Below are positions 26,741 to 35,846 of a DNA stretch of 64,000 bases, in pieces. The stretch lies in contig NZ_JADYWE010000001.1 in the NCBI RefSeq assembly GCF_015864955.1, positions 744,001 through 808,000 on the forward strand, read 5' to 3'. The position numbers and the translations under genes are program-made. Every line of letters begins with the position of its first letter. The first letter of the stretch is position 1. Source of the stretch: Salinibacterium sp. NK8237 (GTDB lineage: Bacteria; Actinomycetota; Actinomycetes; Actinomycetales; Microbacteriaceae). The notes below the pieces were generated by a model. The model was given only the letters and a program-made list of their open reading frames with translations, did not search any database and was not told the DNA's origin.

Positions 26741-27605
26741 CGACGAGGCCCTGCACGAAGACGTGCGGGGTGAAACCGGTGAGGTCGTTGATGCCCTCAC
26801 CCTGGCCTACAAGCTTGATCGGGATGCCGGTGCGTTCCTGAACGGCGAGCACGAAGCCGCCTTTCGCTGAACCATCAAGCTTGGTGATGACGAGGCCGGT
26901 CACCCCAGCGTGCTGAATGAAGGCTTCTGCCTGAGCAACGCCGTTTTGGCCGGTTGTCGCGTCAAGCACGAGCAACACTTCAGCGATCTCCGTCTGCTTC
27001 TCAACAACGCGACGGATCTTGCCAAGCTCATCCATCAGACCGCTCTTGGTCTGCAGGCGACCAGCGGTGTCAATGATCGCGATGTCGATGCCCTCGCGCT
27101 GAGCGCGCTCAACCGTCTGGAAGGCGACGGATGCCGGATCTTGGCCTTGCTGCTGGGGGCGCACGATTTCGGCTCCCCCGCGCTCCGCCCACGTCGCCAG
27201 CTGCTCAACGGCAGCGGCACGGAATGTGTCAGCCGCACCCACGACCACCGTGCGGCCATGGCCAACGAGGAACTTGGTGAACTTGCCAATCGTGGTGGTC
27301 TTTCCGACGCCATTGACGCCCACAACCAGCACGACCGCAGGGCGGGCGCTGAGAGTGAGAGTCGGGTCGAGGCGGGCGAGACGCTCCTCGAGGGTTTCGC
27401 GCAGCATCCGCTTCAGGTCTGTGGGGTCGTCAGTTTTGAAACGCGCGACACTTGCCCGTAGCTCGTCGATAACGGATTCAGTGATGTCGGGGCCGAAGTC
27501 GGCCGAGATCATCGCGTCTTCGAGGTCACTCCAGGTCTCCGCGTCGATCGTGTCGCGCGCGAACATTGATTTGAGTGCGCCCGAGAGCGACCAAGATGCT
27601 GCCAT
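26736..27605 (-). CDS. ftsY: Signal recognition particle receptor FtsY
   Basis: This 289-residue GTPase is the membrane receptor for Ffh-ribosome complexes. The N domain (1-85) precedes the G domain, with Walker [14 protein letters not shown] (about residue 97), DTAGR in the block [11 protein letters not shown], and [10 protein letters not shown] near 238. The N-terminal acidic A domain present in E. coli FtsY and in longer actinobacterial forms is missing, so this is a minimal NG form. The C-terminal [12 protein letters not shown] is canonical. Confidence 0.95.
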   Translation of the reverse strand: MAASWSLSGALKSMFARDTIDAETWSDLEDAMISADFGPDITESVIDELRASVARFKTDDPTDLKRMLRETLEERLARLDPTLTLSARPAVVLVVGVNGVGKTTTIGKFTKFLVGHGRTVVVGAADTFRAAAVEQLATWAERGGAEIVRPQQQGQDPASVAFQTVERAQREGIDIAIIDTAGRLQTKSGLMDELGKIRRVVEKQTEIAEVLLVLDATTGQNGVAQAEAFIQHAGVTGLVITKLDGSAKGGFVLAVQERTGIPIKLVGQGEGINDLTGFTPHVFVQGLVG

Positions 27606-27660
27606 GACTACAGGTTAAGGCAGGTTCATGCTGCTTCCCTAACCGCGCTAGGGTTTTTAG

Positions 27661-28224
27661 ATGCTCTCATTGATTCGCCATGGCCAAACCGACTGGAACG
27701 CTGCCGGACGCATGCAAGGTTCCAGCGACATTCCCCTCAACGACACCGGTCGCGAGCAGGCGCGAGAGGCGGTAGAGGTATTGCGGGGCTCCGAGTGGGA
27801 CGTCATCGTCAGCTCTCCCCTGCAGCGTGCTCGCGAAACTGCCCAGATCATCGCCGACGGTTTGGGTCTCGAGCTCGGCCGCAGCTACGACCTGCTTATC
27901 GAGCGCAACTATGGTGAGGGCGAAGGCCTCACGACCTCCGAGATCAACGAACGCTGGCCCAACCACAGCGGCTACCCCGGGCTCGAATCACTTCATGACG
28001 TCGTCGAGCGCGGAATCACCGCCCTCAACGAGGTGACACAGGACTACCCCGGCAAAAAGGTGATCGTCGTGTGCCACGGCACAATCATCCGCTACACGCT
28101 TTCGCAACTGGCCGGTCGTGACTTCGACCACATTCTCAATGGCTCGGTATCGACGGTCGAAAAGCTGCACACGGGCTGGTGCGTGCACACCGTCAATGGC
28201 GAACCGCTCTCGCGCGTCGACTAG
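27661..28224 (+). CDS. Histidine phosphatase family protein (phosphoglycerate mutase-like)
   Basis: This 187-residue protein carries the catalytic RHGQTDWN motif at residues 6-13 (nucleophile His7). It also has SSPLQRARETA near 56, the acidic block LIERNYGEGEG near 80 and the second catalytic His in VVCHGTIIR near 140. Phosphatase action on a small phosphometabolite is more likely than glycolytic mutase action, given the short length. It is a single-gene unit lying between ftsY (divergent) and smc (convergent). Confidence 0.88.
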   Translation: MLSLIRHGQTDWNAAGRMQGSSDIPLNDTGREQAREAVEVLRGSEWDVIVSSPLQRARETAQIIADGLGLELGRSYDLLIERNYGEGEGLTTSEINERWPNHSGYPGLESLHDVVERGITALNEVTQDYPGKKVIVVCHGTIIRYTLSQLAGRDFDHILNGSVSTVEKLHTGWCVHTVNGEPLSRVD

Positions 28225-28260
28225 CAGTCACCGCTCATCACGAGCGATCGCTCTCACGAT

Positions 28261-31200
28261 CTAGCTCGCGTCGACTGACGCCGTCTCTTTCGCGACGCGC
28301 TGGCCCACGACGGCGCTGATGCCATCGGCACGCATGCTGACGCCGTAGAGGGCATCCGCAATTTCCATCGTGCGCTTTTGGTGGGTGATGACGATGAGCT
28401 GGCTGGTCTGGCGCAGGTCTTCAAAGATTGCCAGGAGACGTCCGAGGTTGGCGTCGTCGAGCGCCGCTTCAACCTCATCCATGATGTAGAACGGGCTGGG
28501 GCGCGCTTTGAAGATGGCGATCAGCAGCGCGACGGCCGCTAGCGACCGCTCACCACCGCTCAGCAGCGAGAGACGCTCGATCTTCTTGCCTGCCGGCTTC
28601 ACCGTCACTTCGATTCCTGTGTTCAACAGGTCGTCGGGGTTGGTCAGGAAGATGCTTCCGGTGCCACCGGGGAACAGCACCGGGAAGACATCGTTGAACG
28701 CGTTCTTAGTGTCTTCGAATGCGCTCGCGAAGATGACTTGCATTTTCTCATCGAGCTCGTCGATGATCGTCAGCAAGTCCTTGCGGGTGTTCGTGAGGTC
28801 GGTGAGCTGCTCGGTCAAGAATTTGTGACGCTGTTCGAGCGCATCGAATTCTTCGAGAGCGAGCGGGTTAACCCGACCCAAGCGCGCCAGTTTGCGTTCA
28901 GCCTTCTGCAGGCGAACCTCTTGCTCAGCACGCACAAACGGGCGACCGGATGCCACGGGCTCAGCATTCTCGTCTGGCTCAGGTGCTGCGGGGCTCGCGT
29001 CAGATTCCGTGGCAGCGGAGTTCTCGTCGGGCTCCGCGACGGCGGCACTCTCGGCCGCTTCGTCGTTCACACGGTCATCGGGAACCGGCACTTCGGGGCC
29101 ATATTCCGCCACGAGTACGTCTTCGACGAGTCCGAGTTCTTCCCCCGAGCGTTCGAGGAGGCTCGAGAGGTGCAGCTTCTTTTCGTAGATCTGCATTTCG
29201 AGACCGTGGACGCTTTCGCTGACCGCCGAGAGGCGTTCACGCAATGCCGATTCTTCGCGGCGCAGAGTGGAGAGTTCTTCGTTCTGGGCCGAGCGCGCCG
29301 CTTCCTTCGAGGCGAGAACAACGCGTGCTTCGGAAAGCGAACGATCAACCGAGTCGAGCACCGCGGGAAGCATCTCTACGACCTTGGTCGCGGAGGCGAT
29401 CTGACGTTGGCGAATAACAGCCAGTCGCGCCTGCTCTTGGGCCGCTTCGCGCTCGCGCACAAGCTGGGCGGCGAGCTGTTCGGCGCGGGCACGCTCGGCG
29501 CGCACTCGCTCGCGGATGGTCTCCATTTGGATGCGCAACTCGACTTCGTGGGCCCGGGCGGCATCCACTTCGGCCAGCATGGGTTCACGTTCGGAGACGT
29601 CGAGCATGGGGCGCGGAGCCGCCTGGTACTTGTCGGCGGCAGTCTGCGCGCGCGTCACCTCGGTGGTGGCGTCGGCCACAGCTTCTTCGGCAACGTCGAC
29701 CGCGCGAGCAAGACGGTCGCACTCGGCTTGGGCTGCCTCGGCCTGAATGCGGTGGCGGCCGAGCAACTCGGACTGCGCGGCAAGCTGGGCGTCATATTCG
29801 CGCAGGGTTACGAGCGCTTGTTCGGCATCCGTCTTGGCGGAGGTAAGCTCGCGGCGCTTCTCGTCGAGCTCGAAACTCGTGCGCTCGATCTGGGTCGTGA
29901 CGACACCGAGTTTGTCGGCGGCGGCATCCCGTTCGGCAACAAGTTCGAGGCGCGAACGCTTGGCACCAGAGCCGCCGCGCAGCACGAACTGCGTGAGTAC
30001 ATCGCCGTCACGGGTCACGAAGGTGAGATCGGCGGCGTTCGCGAGTGAGCCGTAAGCGGCGCGGGCGACCTCAAGGTCGTCGGCGATGAGAACGTGGGTG
30101 AGGAGACCGTGCACTCCGTCGGGGGCCGTGACGACGTCGGTGGCGGGGACTGTGCCGGGCGCCGTTCCGAGCGAGACCGACCGCTTGGCGGCGTTCGCGA
30201 CAACCACTTCGACGCGACCGAAGTCGCGCGAGGCAGACTCGGCAAGCGCATCAATGGCCGAATCGCGGTCATCGGCAAGTACGGCATCCGCAAGCGTGCC
30301 GAGAGCGGCAGCGATCGCCGCTTCGTAGCCGGGAGTGATCTTTACATGCTCGGCAACGAGGCCGCGGATGCCCGAAAGCTTGGCAGCGACGAGAGCGCTT
30401 GAGCCGTCCTTCTGATCGACCGCGAGGGATAGCGCCGAGTTGCGGGCGGCCAAAGCATCGCGCTCGCGCTCGGAGGCATGGAGGGCTTCGCGCAGGGCTT
30501 CAATCTCGGCCTGAATGCTCGAAACCTTGGCTTCGGCAGCCTCATAGGCGGTGTCGAGCGAGCCATCACTTTCGATCGTAGAGTTGCCGGCCTCGGCTTC
30601 GAGGGCTTCGAACTCGGCCTGAGCGGCTTCGCGACGCGACTGGGCTTCGGCGAGCGCCTGCTGCTGACGAACGAGTTCACCCTGCGCTGCGGTCAGAGTG
30701 GAGGTGGCGACTTCAACGCGAGCGGTGAGACCGGCGCTCTCCAGTTCATGACGCGAAACGAGCGCACTTTGCGCGGCGATTTCTTCGTCGAGGGAGTCGA
30801 GCGCGGCCTTCGCTGTTGCGGTTGCGGCAGCGGCTGCGGCGACGGCCTTCTCGGCATCCGCTACGCCGGTCGCAAGTTCATCGGCGCCGGCCTTGACTTC
30901 GTCGACGAGGGTCTGGCTGACGCTGTTGCTCGAGACAGGCGCATCGCTCTGCTGGCCGAGCAACGACAGTCGCTGGTTCGCGAGCGTGTAGAGGCTGCGC
31001 AAACGCTCTTGCACCGATTCGAGGCCGAAAGCTACGCGGCGGGCTTCGTCTACTTCGCCGCCGACTTGAGCTTGCTCGAGGCGGGCTTCGCGCAGTTTGT
31101 TCTGGTCGAGCTGCTCTTGCAAGACGATGCGCTGTGTTTTACGTTCGCTCTCGCTGCGGCTGAAATCGTTGATGCTCGAGCGCAGTTCAACAACCTCGTC

Positions 31201-31893
31201 GGCGAGGAGACGGGCGCGAGCATCCCGAACGATCGAAGCAATCGAGGCCGCTTCTTTGGCAATCTCTGCCTGCTGCCCGAGTGGCTTCAGCTGACGACGG
31301 ATCTCCCCCGCCAAGTCAGAAAGGCGTGTGAGGTTTGCCTGCATGGCGTCGAGCTTGCGCAGCGTCTTCTCTTTGCGGCGACGGTGCTTGAGGATGCCGG
31401 CCGCTTCTTCGATGAAACCGCGACGGTCTTCGGGGCTGGCGTGCAACACCGCATCCAGCTGGCCTTGACCAACGATGACGTGCATTTCGCGACCCAGACC
31501 GGAGTCGCTCAGGAGTTCTTGAACGTCGAGCAGGCGGCATGAGGTGCCGTTGATCGCGTATTCACTGCCGCCGTTGCGGAACAGGGTGCGGCTGATGGTG
31601 ACTTCGCTGTACTCAATCGGCAGCGCGCCATCCGCGTTATCGATCGTAAGAATGACCTCGGCGCGGCCCAGCGGTCCCTTGGTGGCGGTTCCGGCGAAGA
31701 TGACGTCTTCCATCTTGCCGCCGCGCAGAGTTTTGGCACCCTGCTCGCCCATCACCCAGGCGAGGGCATCCACCACATTCGACTTGCCCGAACCGTTGGG
31801 GCCGACGACACACGTCACACCCTGTTCGAACGCAAAAGTGGTCGGTTGAGCGAACGACTTGAACCCTTTGAGGGTCAAACTCTTGAGGTACAC
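28261..31893 (-). CDS. smc: Chromosome segregation protein SMC
   Basis: This 1210-residue condensin ATPase organises and segregates the chromosome with ScpA/ScpB. Walker A GPNGSGKSNVVDAL is near residue 32. Two long coiled coils (about 170-490 and 680-1000) flank a hinge (about 515-650). The C-terminal head has the signature LSGGERSLAAVALL near 1105 and Walker B FYIMDEVEAALDDAN. An acidic Pro/Ala/Glu insert interrupts the second coil near 980-1020, as is seen in some actinobacterial SMCs. In many actinobacteria smc, ffh, ftsY, mutM and rnc lie together, as here. Confidence 0.96.
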   Translation of the reverse strand: MYLKSLTLKGFKSFAQPTTFAFEQGVTCVVGPNGSGKSNVVDALAWVMGEQGAKTLRGGKMEDVIFAGTATKGPLGRAEVILTIDNADGALPIEYSEVTISRTLFRNGGSEYAINGTSCRLLDVQELLSDSGLGREMHVIVGQGQLDAVLHASPEDRRGFIEEAAGILKHRRRKEKTLRKLDAMQANLTRLSDLAGEIRRQLKPLGQQAEIAKEAASIASIVRDARARLLADEVVELRSSINDFSRSESERKTQRIVLQEQLDQNKLREARLEQAQVGGEVDEARRVAFGLESVQERLRSLYTLANQRLSLLGQQSDAPVSSNSVSQTLVDEVKAGADELATGVADAEKAVAAAAAATATAKAALDSLDEEIAAQSALVSRHELESAGLTARVEVATSTLTAAQGELVRQQQALAEAQSRREAAQAEFEALEAEAGNSTIESDGSLDTAYEAAEAKVSSIQAEIEALREALHASERERDALAARNSALSLAVDQKDGSSALVAAKLSGIRGLVAEHVKITPGYEAAIAAALGTLADAVLADDRDSAIDALAESASRDFGRVEVVVANAAKRSVSLGTAPGTVPATDVVTAPDGVHGLLTHVLIADDLEVARAAYGSLANAADLTFVTRDGDVLTQFVLRGGSGAKRSRLELVAERDAAADKLGVVTTQIERTSFELDEKRRELTSAKTDAEQALVTLREYDAQLAAQSELLGRHRIQAEAAQAECDRLARAVDVAEEAVADATTEVTRAQTAADKYQAAPRPMLDVSEREPMLAEVDAARAHEVELRIQMETIRERVRAERARAEQLAAQLVREREAAQEQARLAVIRQRQIASATKVVEMLPAVLDSVDRSLSEARVVLASKEAARSAQNEELSTLRREESALRERLSAVSESVHGLEMQIYEKKLHLSSLLERSGEELGLVEDVLVAEYGPEVPVPDDRVNDEAAESAAVAEPDENSAATESDASPAAPEPDENAEPVASGRPFVRAEQEVRLQKAERKLARLGRVNPLALEEFDALEQRHKFLTEQLTDLTNTRKDLLTIIDELDEKMQVIFASAFEDTKNAFNDVFPVLFPGGTGSIFLTNPDDLLNTGIEVTVKPAGKKIERLSLLSGGERSLAAVALLIAIFKARPSPFYIMDEVEAALDDANLGRLLAIFEDLRQTSQLIVITHQKRTMEIADALYGVSMRADGISAVVGQRVAKETASVDAS

Positions 31894-32088
31894 GTCACCG
31901 CCCGGTCGATTGTCATTAAATGGCTGACCACAATGATGGTCAAAACCTTGCTACACGGTACCGGATGCGCGGGGCTGCGGTGATCTGCCGCGCAGAGGCA
32001 TGCGGCTGTCTGCTCTAGCGCGTTGTGGGCTCCGAGCGTATTCTGGTCGGCTACGCCGTAGCGCCTCCCACCACCGTTAGGTGCACTT

Positions 32089-33159
32089 ATGACTGACATA
32101 GCGATCTCGCCACTTGATATCCCAGTGCACATCGATCCGAGCGGCAGCGATGAATTCTGCCAAGCAATGGCAGTACGTAATCATCTGAACGCTCTCACTT
32201 TTGGTACCGCTGACACTGCGCTTGACCCGGCAGAAGAACTCCCGCGCTGGCAGCCGACCCAGTTCGAGAGCTACCAGATGCTCGTGGCAACCGACGAAGG
32301 TCACGTCATCGGCAGAGGCGACTATGAAACCACTGACGGCGACGATGGCGATACCGCTTGGTTAGGGGTGTACGTGCATCCAGAATATCAACGGCGCGGA
32401 ATCGGCAGCCGTCTCCTCACCGAAGTCGAGGCACTCGCGATTGCCGACGACAAACGTCAAGCTCATGTCTATGCGCCGGCAGCCCTGAGCGACGGCACTG
32501 CCATTGATTCACCGACCGGGTTCGGGTCAATCCCCCGGGACAGCGCCGAAACGCGCTTCATGCTCGCGCACGGGTACAGCTTTGAACAGGTCGAGCGGGT
32601 CAGCAGACTACCGCTGCCACTCCCCGGCTTGCACTCCTTGGTTGACCGAGCCATCGACCACTGCACTCGTGACTATGCGGTGCATGAGTGGGCAGGTCAC
32701 TGCCCTGAGCGCTGGGTCGAAGACTATGCTCTGCTCTACTCCCGCATGAACACCGATGCGCCATCGGCTGGACTTGAACCACCCGCAGATGTGTGGACAA
32801 CCCAACGAATACGCGAAAACGAATCCCGGCTCATTGCTGGCGGGCTCACTCCCGTCGTCGCCGCCGTTGAACATGTGGCAACGGGAAGTTTGGTCGGCTT
32901 CACGGGACTCAACGTGCCCGAGCGAACCGCTCGCGCCATCACTCAAGGAAACACGATCGTGCTTCGCGAGCACCGCGGCCACCGTCTCGGCAACCTACTC
33001 AAGGTGCTGAATCTGGCGCACCTGCAGCGAGTCGCGCCCGGCCATCCCTCAATCGTGACCTACAACGCCGAAGAGAACCGCCATATGCTCGCCGTTAACG
33101 AAGCCGTCGGCTTTGTTCCCGTCGGCTACGAGGGCGTCTGGAAAAAAGAGCTGCGTTAA
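32089..33159 (+). CDS. GNAT acetyltransferase with two GNAT folds
   Basis: This 356-residue protein contains two tandem acetyltransferase units. The N-terminal one has WLGVYVHPEYQRRGIGSRLL (about 84-103), a clear acetyl-CoA-binding R-R-G-I-G loop. The C-terminal one has VLREHRGHRLGNLLKVLNL (about 285-303) and YNAEENRHMLAVNEAVGF. The two-domain layout resembles mycothiol synthase and some antibiotic or peptide acetyltransferases, but I cannot assign a substrate. It is divergent from smc and overlaps the convergent mutM end by 4 bases. Confidence 0.82.
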   Translation: MTDIAISPLDIPVHIDPSGSDEFCQAMAVRNHLNALTFGTADTALDPAEELPRWQPTQFESYQMLVATDEGHVIGRGDYETTDGDDGDTAWLGVYVHPEYQRRGIGSRLLTEVEALAIADDKRQAHVYAPAALSDGTAIDSPTGFGSIPRDSAETRFMLAHGYSFEQVERVSRLPLPLPGLHSLVDRAIDHCTRDYAVHEWAGHCPERWVEDYALLYSRMNTDAPSAGLEPPADVWTTQRIRENESRLIAGGLTPVVAAVEHVATGSLVGFTGLNVPERTARAITQGNTIVLREHRGHRLGNLLKVLNLAHLQRVAPGHPSIVTYNAEENRHMLAVNEAVGFVPVGYEGVWKKELR

Positions 33160-34055
33160 CTCGAAGGCGAGGTAACGCGAATGCGCTGGCAGAACTTGCA
33201 GAAGTGCGAACCCCGATTCATAAAGCTCTCACGCACGACCTCGCGACCACAGCGCGGGCAGGCCCGACCTTGCTGGCCGTAGACATTGAGCGAGTGCGCG
33301 AAGTAGCCCGACTCACCGTTCACATTGAGGTACTGGGTGTCGAAACTCGTGCCGCCCTCGGCGAGAGCCTTCGCAAACACCGCCCGCACTTCGGCGAGTA
33401 GCTGCACCGCTTTCGCACGACTGAGAGTTTCGGTGGGCTGGTTGTAGTGCACGCGCGCGGCCCAGAGCGCTTCGTCGGCGTAGATGTTGCCGATGCCGCT
33501 GATCAGAGTCTGGTCGAGCAGCGCCCGCTTCACCGTCGTGCGCTTGGCTTTCAGCGATCGCAAGAACTTGGCATCGTCGAAGAAGGGGTCGAGCGGGTCA
33601 CGCGCGATGTGTGCGACCTGGCTCGGCACCGCGAACGCGGGCTGATCAACAGTGGGCAGCATGCTGTCGATCGCCATCGAGCCGAAGATACGTTGGTCGA
33701 CAAAGTTGAGTCGCAGTGCGCCGTGGTCAGGATGATCAAGTTCGATGCGAATGCGCGTGAGCCGGTCATCCGTACTCCGATCACGTAAAAGCACTTGCCC
33801 GCTCATGCCGAGATGCGTCACGAGAGCTTCGCCGTCGGCGTCAGCGCTGTCGGCGAGAGGGAGCCACATGAACTTGCCCCGGCGCTGAGGCGTCAGAAAC
33901 GTGCGACCGGTCAGACGATCGATAAAGTCTTCGCTCGGCCCCTCATGACGGCGTAACGAGCGCTCATCAAAGACGGTGACGGATGCCGCCGTCGCGCCAG
34001 TAACAGCCGGTTCGAGCCCCGCACGCACAACTTCAACCTCAGGAAGTTCGGGCAC
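33156..34055 (-). CDS. mutM: Formamidopyrimidine-DNA glycosylase (Fpg/MutM)
   Basis: This 299-residue glycosylase and AP-lyase removes 8-oxoguanine and ring-opened purines. The catalytic N-terminus (PELPEVEVVR after the initiator Met, with Pro2 and Glu3) is intact. The helix-two-turn-helix part contains QTLISGIGNIYADEALW. The C-terminal zinc finger has four cysteines (CPRCG and CKFC). It follows rnc after 5 bases, in the yceD-rpmF-rnc-mutM cluster common to actinobacteria. Confidence 0.95.
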   Translation of the reverse strand: MPELPEVEVVRAGLEPAVTGATAASVTVFDERSLRRHEGPSEDFIDRLTGRTFLTPQRRGKFMWLPLADSADADGEALVTHLGMSGQVLLRDRSTDDRLTRIRIELDHPDHGALRLNFVDQRIFGSMAIDSMLPTVDQPAFAVPSQVAHIARDPLDPFFDDAKFLRSLKAKRTTVKRALLDQTLISGIGNIYADEALWAARVHYNQPTETLSRAKAVQLLAEVRAVFAKALAEGGTSFDTQYLNVNGESGYFAHSLNVYGQQGRACPRCGREVVRESFMNRGSHFCKFCQRIRVTSPSS

Positions 34056-34060
34056 AGCTG

Positions 34061-34762
34061 CTACGCGGGAGTGGCTTGGAGGATGGTCCAGGCTTCGAGC
34101 GCAGCAGCCATTTCGGCTTGCTTCTTGCTCGATCCGATGCCGGACGCAATGACCTCGTCGTCGAGAGCAACGCTCGCGTGAAAACGCTTGGAGTGATCGG
34201 GGCCGCTATCTTCGATGCGATAGTCGGGAGCCCCACGCCCGAGCTGGGCGGCGAGCTCTTGAAGGCTCGTCTTGGGATCCATTGCTGCGCCAAACCGCTC
34301 TGGGTCGGCAAGCAGCGGAGCGACGAGGCGAAGGACGAGCGCGGTGGCTTCGTCCCCGCCGAGGTCGAGGTAGGCGGCACCGATGATCGCTTCAACAGTG
34401 TCGGCCAAAATGGACGGCTTTTCGCGGCCGCCCGTCTGCTCTTCTCCCTTGCCGAGGCGAATGAATGCGCCAAGACCAATCAGGCGCGCGATTTCAGCGA
34501 GCGCTACAGAAGAAACGAGCCTAGCCCGACGCTTGGCAAGGTCTCCCTCGTCAAGCTCCGGGTTATCGCGATACAGCTTGACCGTTACTGCCTGGCCAAG
34601 AATTGAGTCACCAAGAAACTCGAGTCGCTCGTTGTTCGCGATGCCGCCGTTTTCGTACGCGAAAGAGCGGTGCGTCAACGCAAGCGTCAATAACTCGGGG
34701 TCAATAGTGACCCCGAGCACAGCGGAGAGCTCAGCCGGTGAGCTAGAGCCCGTCATCGCCAT
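34061..34762 (-). CDS. rnc: Ribonuclease III
   Basis: This 233-residue endonuclease processes rRNA and structured mRNA. The nine-residue family signature NERLEFLGDS (about residues 43-52) carries catalytic acidic residues, and DTVEAIIGAAYLD (about 121-133) holds the others. A C-terminal double-stranded RNA-binding domain begins near residue 163 and ends with the GSSKKQAEMAAALEA helix. It sits 26 bases after rpmF and just before mutM. Confidence 0.96.
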   Translation of the reverse strand: MAMTGSSSPAELSAVLGVTIDPELLTLALTHRSFAYENGGIANNERLEFLGDSILGQAVTVKLYRDNPELDEGDLAKRRARLVSSVALAEIARLIGLGAFIRLGKGEEQTGGREKPSILADTVEAIIGAAYLDLGGDEATALVLRLVAPLLADPERFGAAMDPKTSLQELAAQLGRGAPDYRIEDSGPDHSKRFHASVALDDEVIASGIGSSKKQAEMAAALEAWTILQATPA

Positions 34763-34788
34763 TCTCGACCCGAGTGTGTGAAGACTAG

Positions 34789-34992
34789 TTAAACGTCAGC
34801 GACCTTGCGGCCCTTGTACTCCATGTACAGGGGCGAGCCAGCGGAGTCTTCGACTACCTTGGCGCGGTGCGGCAGGCTGTAAACAGTCTTGCCGTTTTCA
34901 ATGGTCTTGACGAGGGTGGGAGGGGTTGCCTTCCACTGGGCGCGGCGCATGCGGGTGCTGGCCCGCGACATCTTGCGCTTCGGTACTGCCAT
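34789..34992 (-). CDS. rpmF: 50S ribosomal protein L32 (zinc-independent form)
   Basis: This 67-residue protein starts with the typical [20 protein letters not shown]. It has no cysteine at all, so the four-Cys zinc ribbon found in many L32 proteins is missing and this is the Cys-minus form. It follows yceD by 2 bases, the standard coupling of these genes. Confidence 0.96.
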   Translation of the reverse strand: MAVPKRKMSRASTRMRRAQWKATPPTLVKTIENGKTVYSLPHRAKVVEDSAGSPLYMEYKGRKVADV

Positions 34993-34994
34993 GG

Positions 34995-35582
34995 CTAACT
35001 CTTTTCTTCTTGGGTCTCAGGTGGATCGTTCGCGTCGTGCGAGTTCTGGTCATGCGAATCTTGCGTGAAATCTTGGAGGCCGGCCAACGCTGCCCAGCGA
35101 GCATCGATGGGCGCTTCGTGTTCGTGTCCTGGATTATCGAGCAGCCGAACCCCACACTCAGGGCACAGGCCAAGACAATCCTTCTGACAGACCGGCTGGA
35201 ACGGCAGTGACAACACTACCGAATCCCGCACTACAGGTTCTAGATCGATGTATTCGTCGATAACCGTGTAGTCGAAAGCTTCGTCCTCAGAATACGCGAA
35301 AAGTTCTTGAAACTCGACTCGGACAGGCAGGGTGACGTCAATGAGGCAACGAACACACTCTGCTTGAGCTTTGCCCGACACAACGGCATCCACAAGAATG
35401 CCATCGTGGAGTGACTCAAAACGGCCCTTGACGGACAGTTTCGAACCCTTTTCTACCCCAACAACGGCGGTACCAAAGGTTTCGGGTACGACGACCTGAA
35501 TGGAGTGCTCTCTCATCTCGCCTGGGCGGTGAATGAGATCGCGCACCAATACGGCATACGGACTCTCGTTGATTCTAGACAC
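34995..35582 (-). CDS. YceD family (DUF177) protein
   Basis: This 195-residue protein has the YceD pattern [20 protein letters not shown]. Further on come the duplicated cysteine motifs [13 protein letters not shown]. The family lies next to rpmF across bacteria and is thought to affect rRNA or ribosome metabolism. GTG 35582 is chosen because a -10-like TAGAAT ends 8 bases upstream, suggesting a leaderless message. The frame stays open to 35690, but the upstream residues are not family-like. It heads the yceD-rpmF-rnc-mutM operon. Confidence 0.85.
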   Translation of the reverse strand: MSRINESPYAVLVRDLIHRPGEMREHSIQVVVPETFGTAVVGVEKGSKLSVKGRFESLHDGILVDAVVSGKAQAECVRCLIDVTLPVRVEFQELFAYSEDEAFDYTVIDEYIDLEPVVRDSVVLSLPFQPVCQKDCLGLCPECGVRLLDNPGHEHEAPIDARWAALAGLQDFTQDSHDQNSHDANDPPETQEEKS

Positions 35583-35590
35583 GATCGTCG

Positions 35591-35596
35591 ATTCTA
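35591..35596 (-). promoter_or_regulatory. Candidate -10 element (TAGAAT) for the yceD-rpmF-rnc-mutM operon
   Basis: TAGAAT on the minus strand ends 8 bases before the GTG at 35582. A -35-like GCGACA lies 18 bases further upstream. The spacing predicts transcription starting at the start codon. No Shine-Dalgarno sequence sits at the usual distance, which fits a leaderless message. Confidence 0.4.
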
Positions 35597-35846
35597 CCCC
35601 CGCAACGGCATCCCTGTCGCCCCCGGTCAGCAATCGCTCAGTCTGTTCACCCACGGATGAGCACACCGCGCGGTGTGGGTTGGTGTCCACATGAGGCTTT
35701 GTACCTCTCTAGACTGGGGCAACAGACCCGTGCGCTTGGTATGGCGTGGTTGGTTTGCCCAGGATTGGGCTGCCGGTCTTCTCGAAACACTTTTCGTTCT
35801 TTGTGGCGCATTCTCGCGCCCATTCACCCGTTTCTTGGAAGGCTTC

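Noticed and set aside
28738..30048. A 436-codon plus-strand frame opposite smc
   Set aside because: Antisense of the coiled-coil region of SMC; low-complexity product.
35690..35846. Possible cobalamin riboswitch before the ABC importer
   Set aside because: I looked for a B12-box-like GCCACTG and found none; this leaves cobalamin import less likely.
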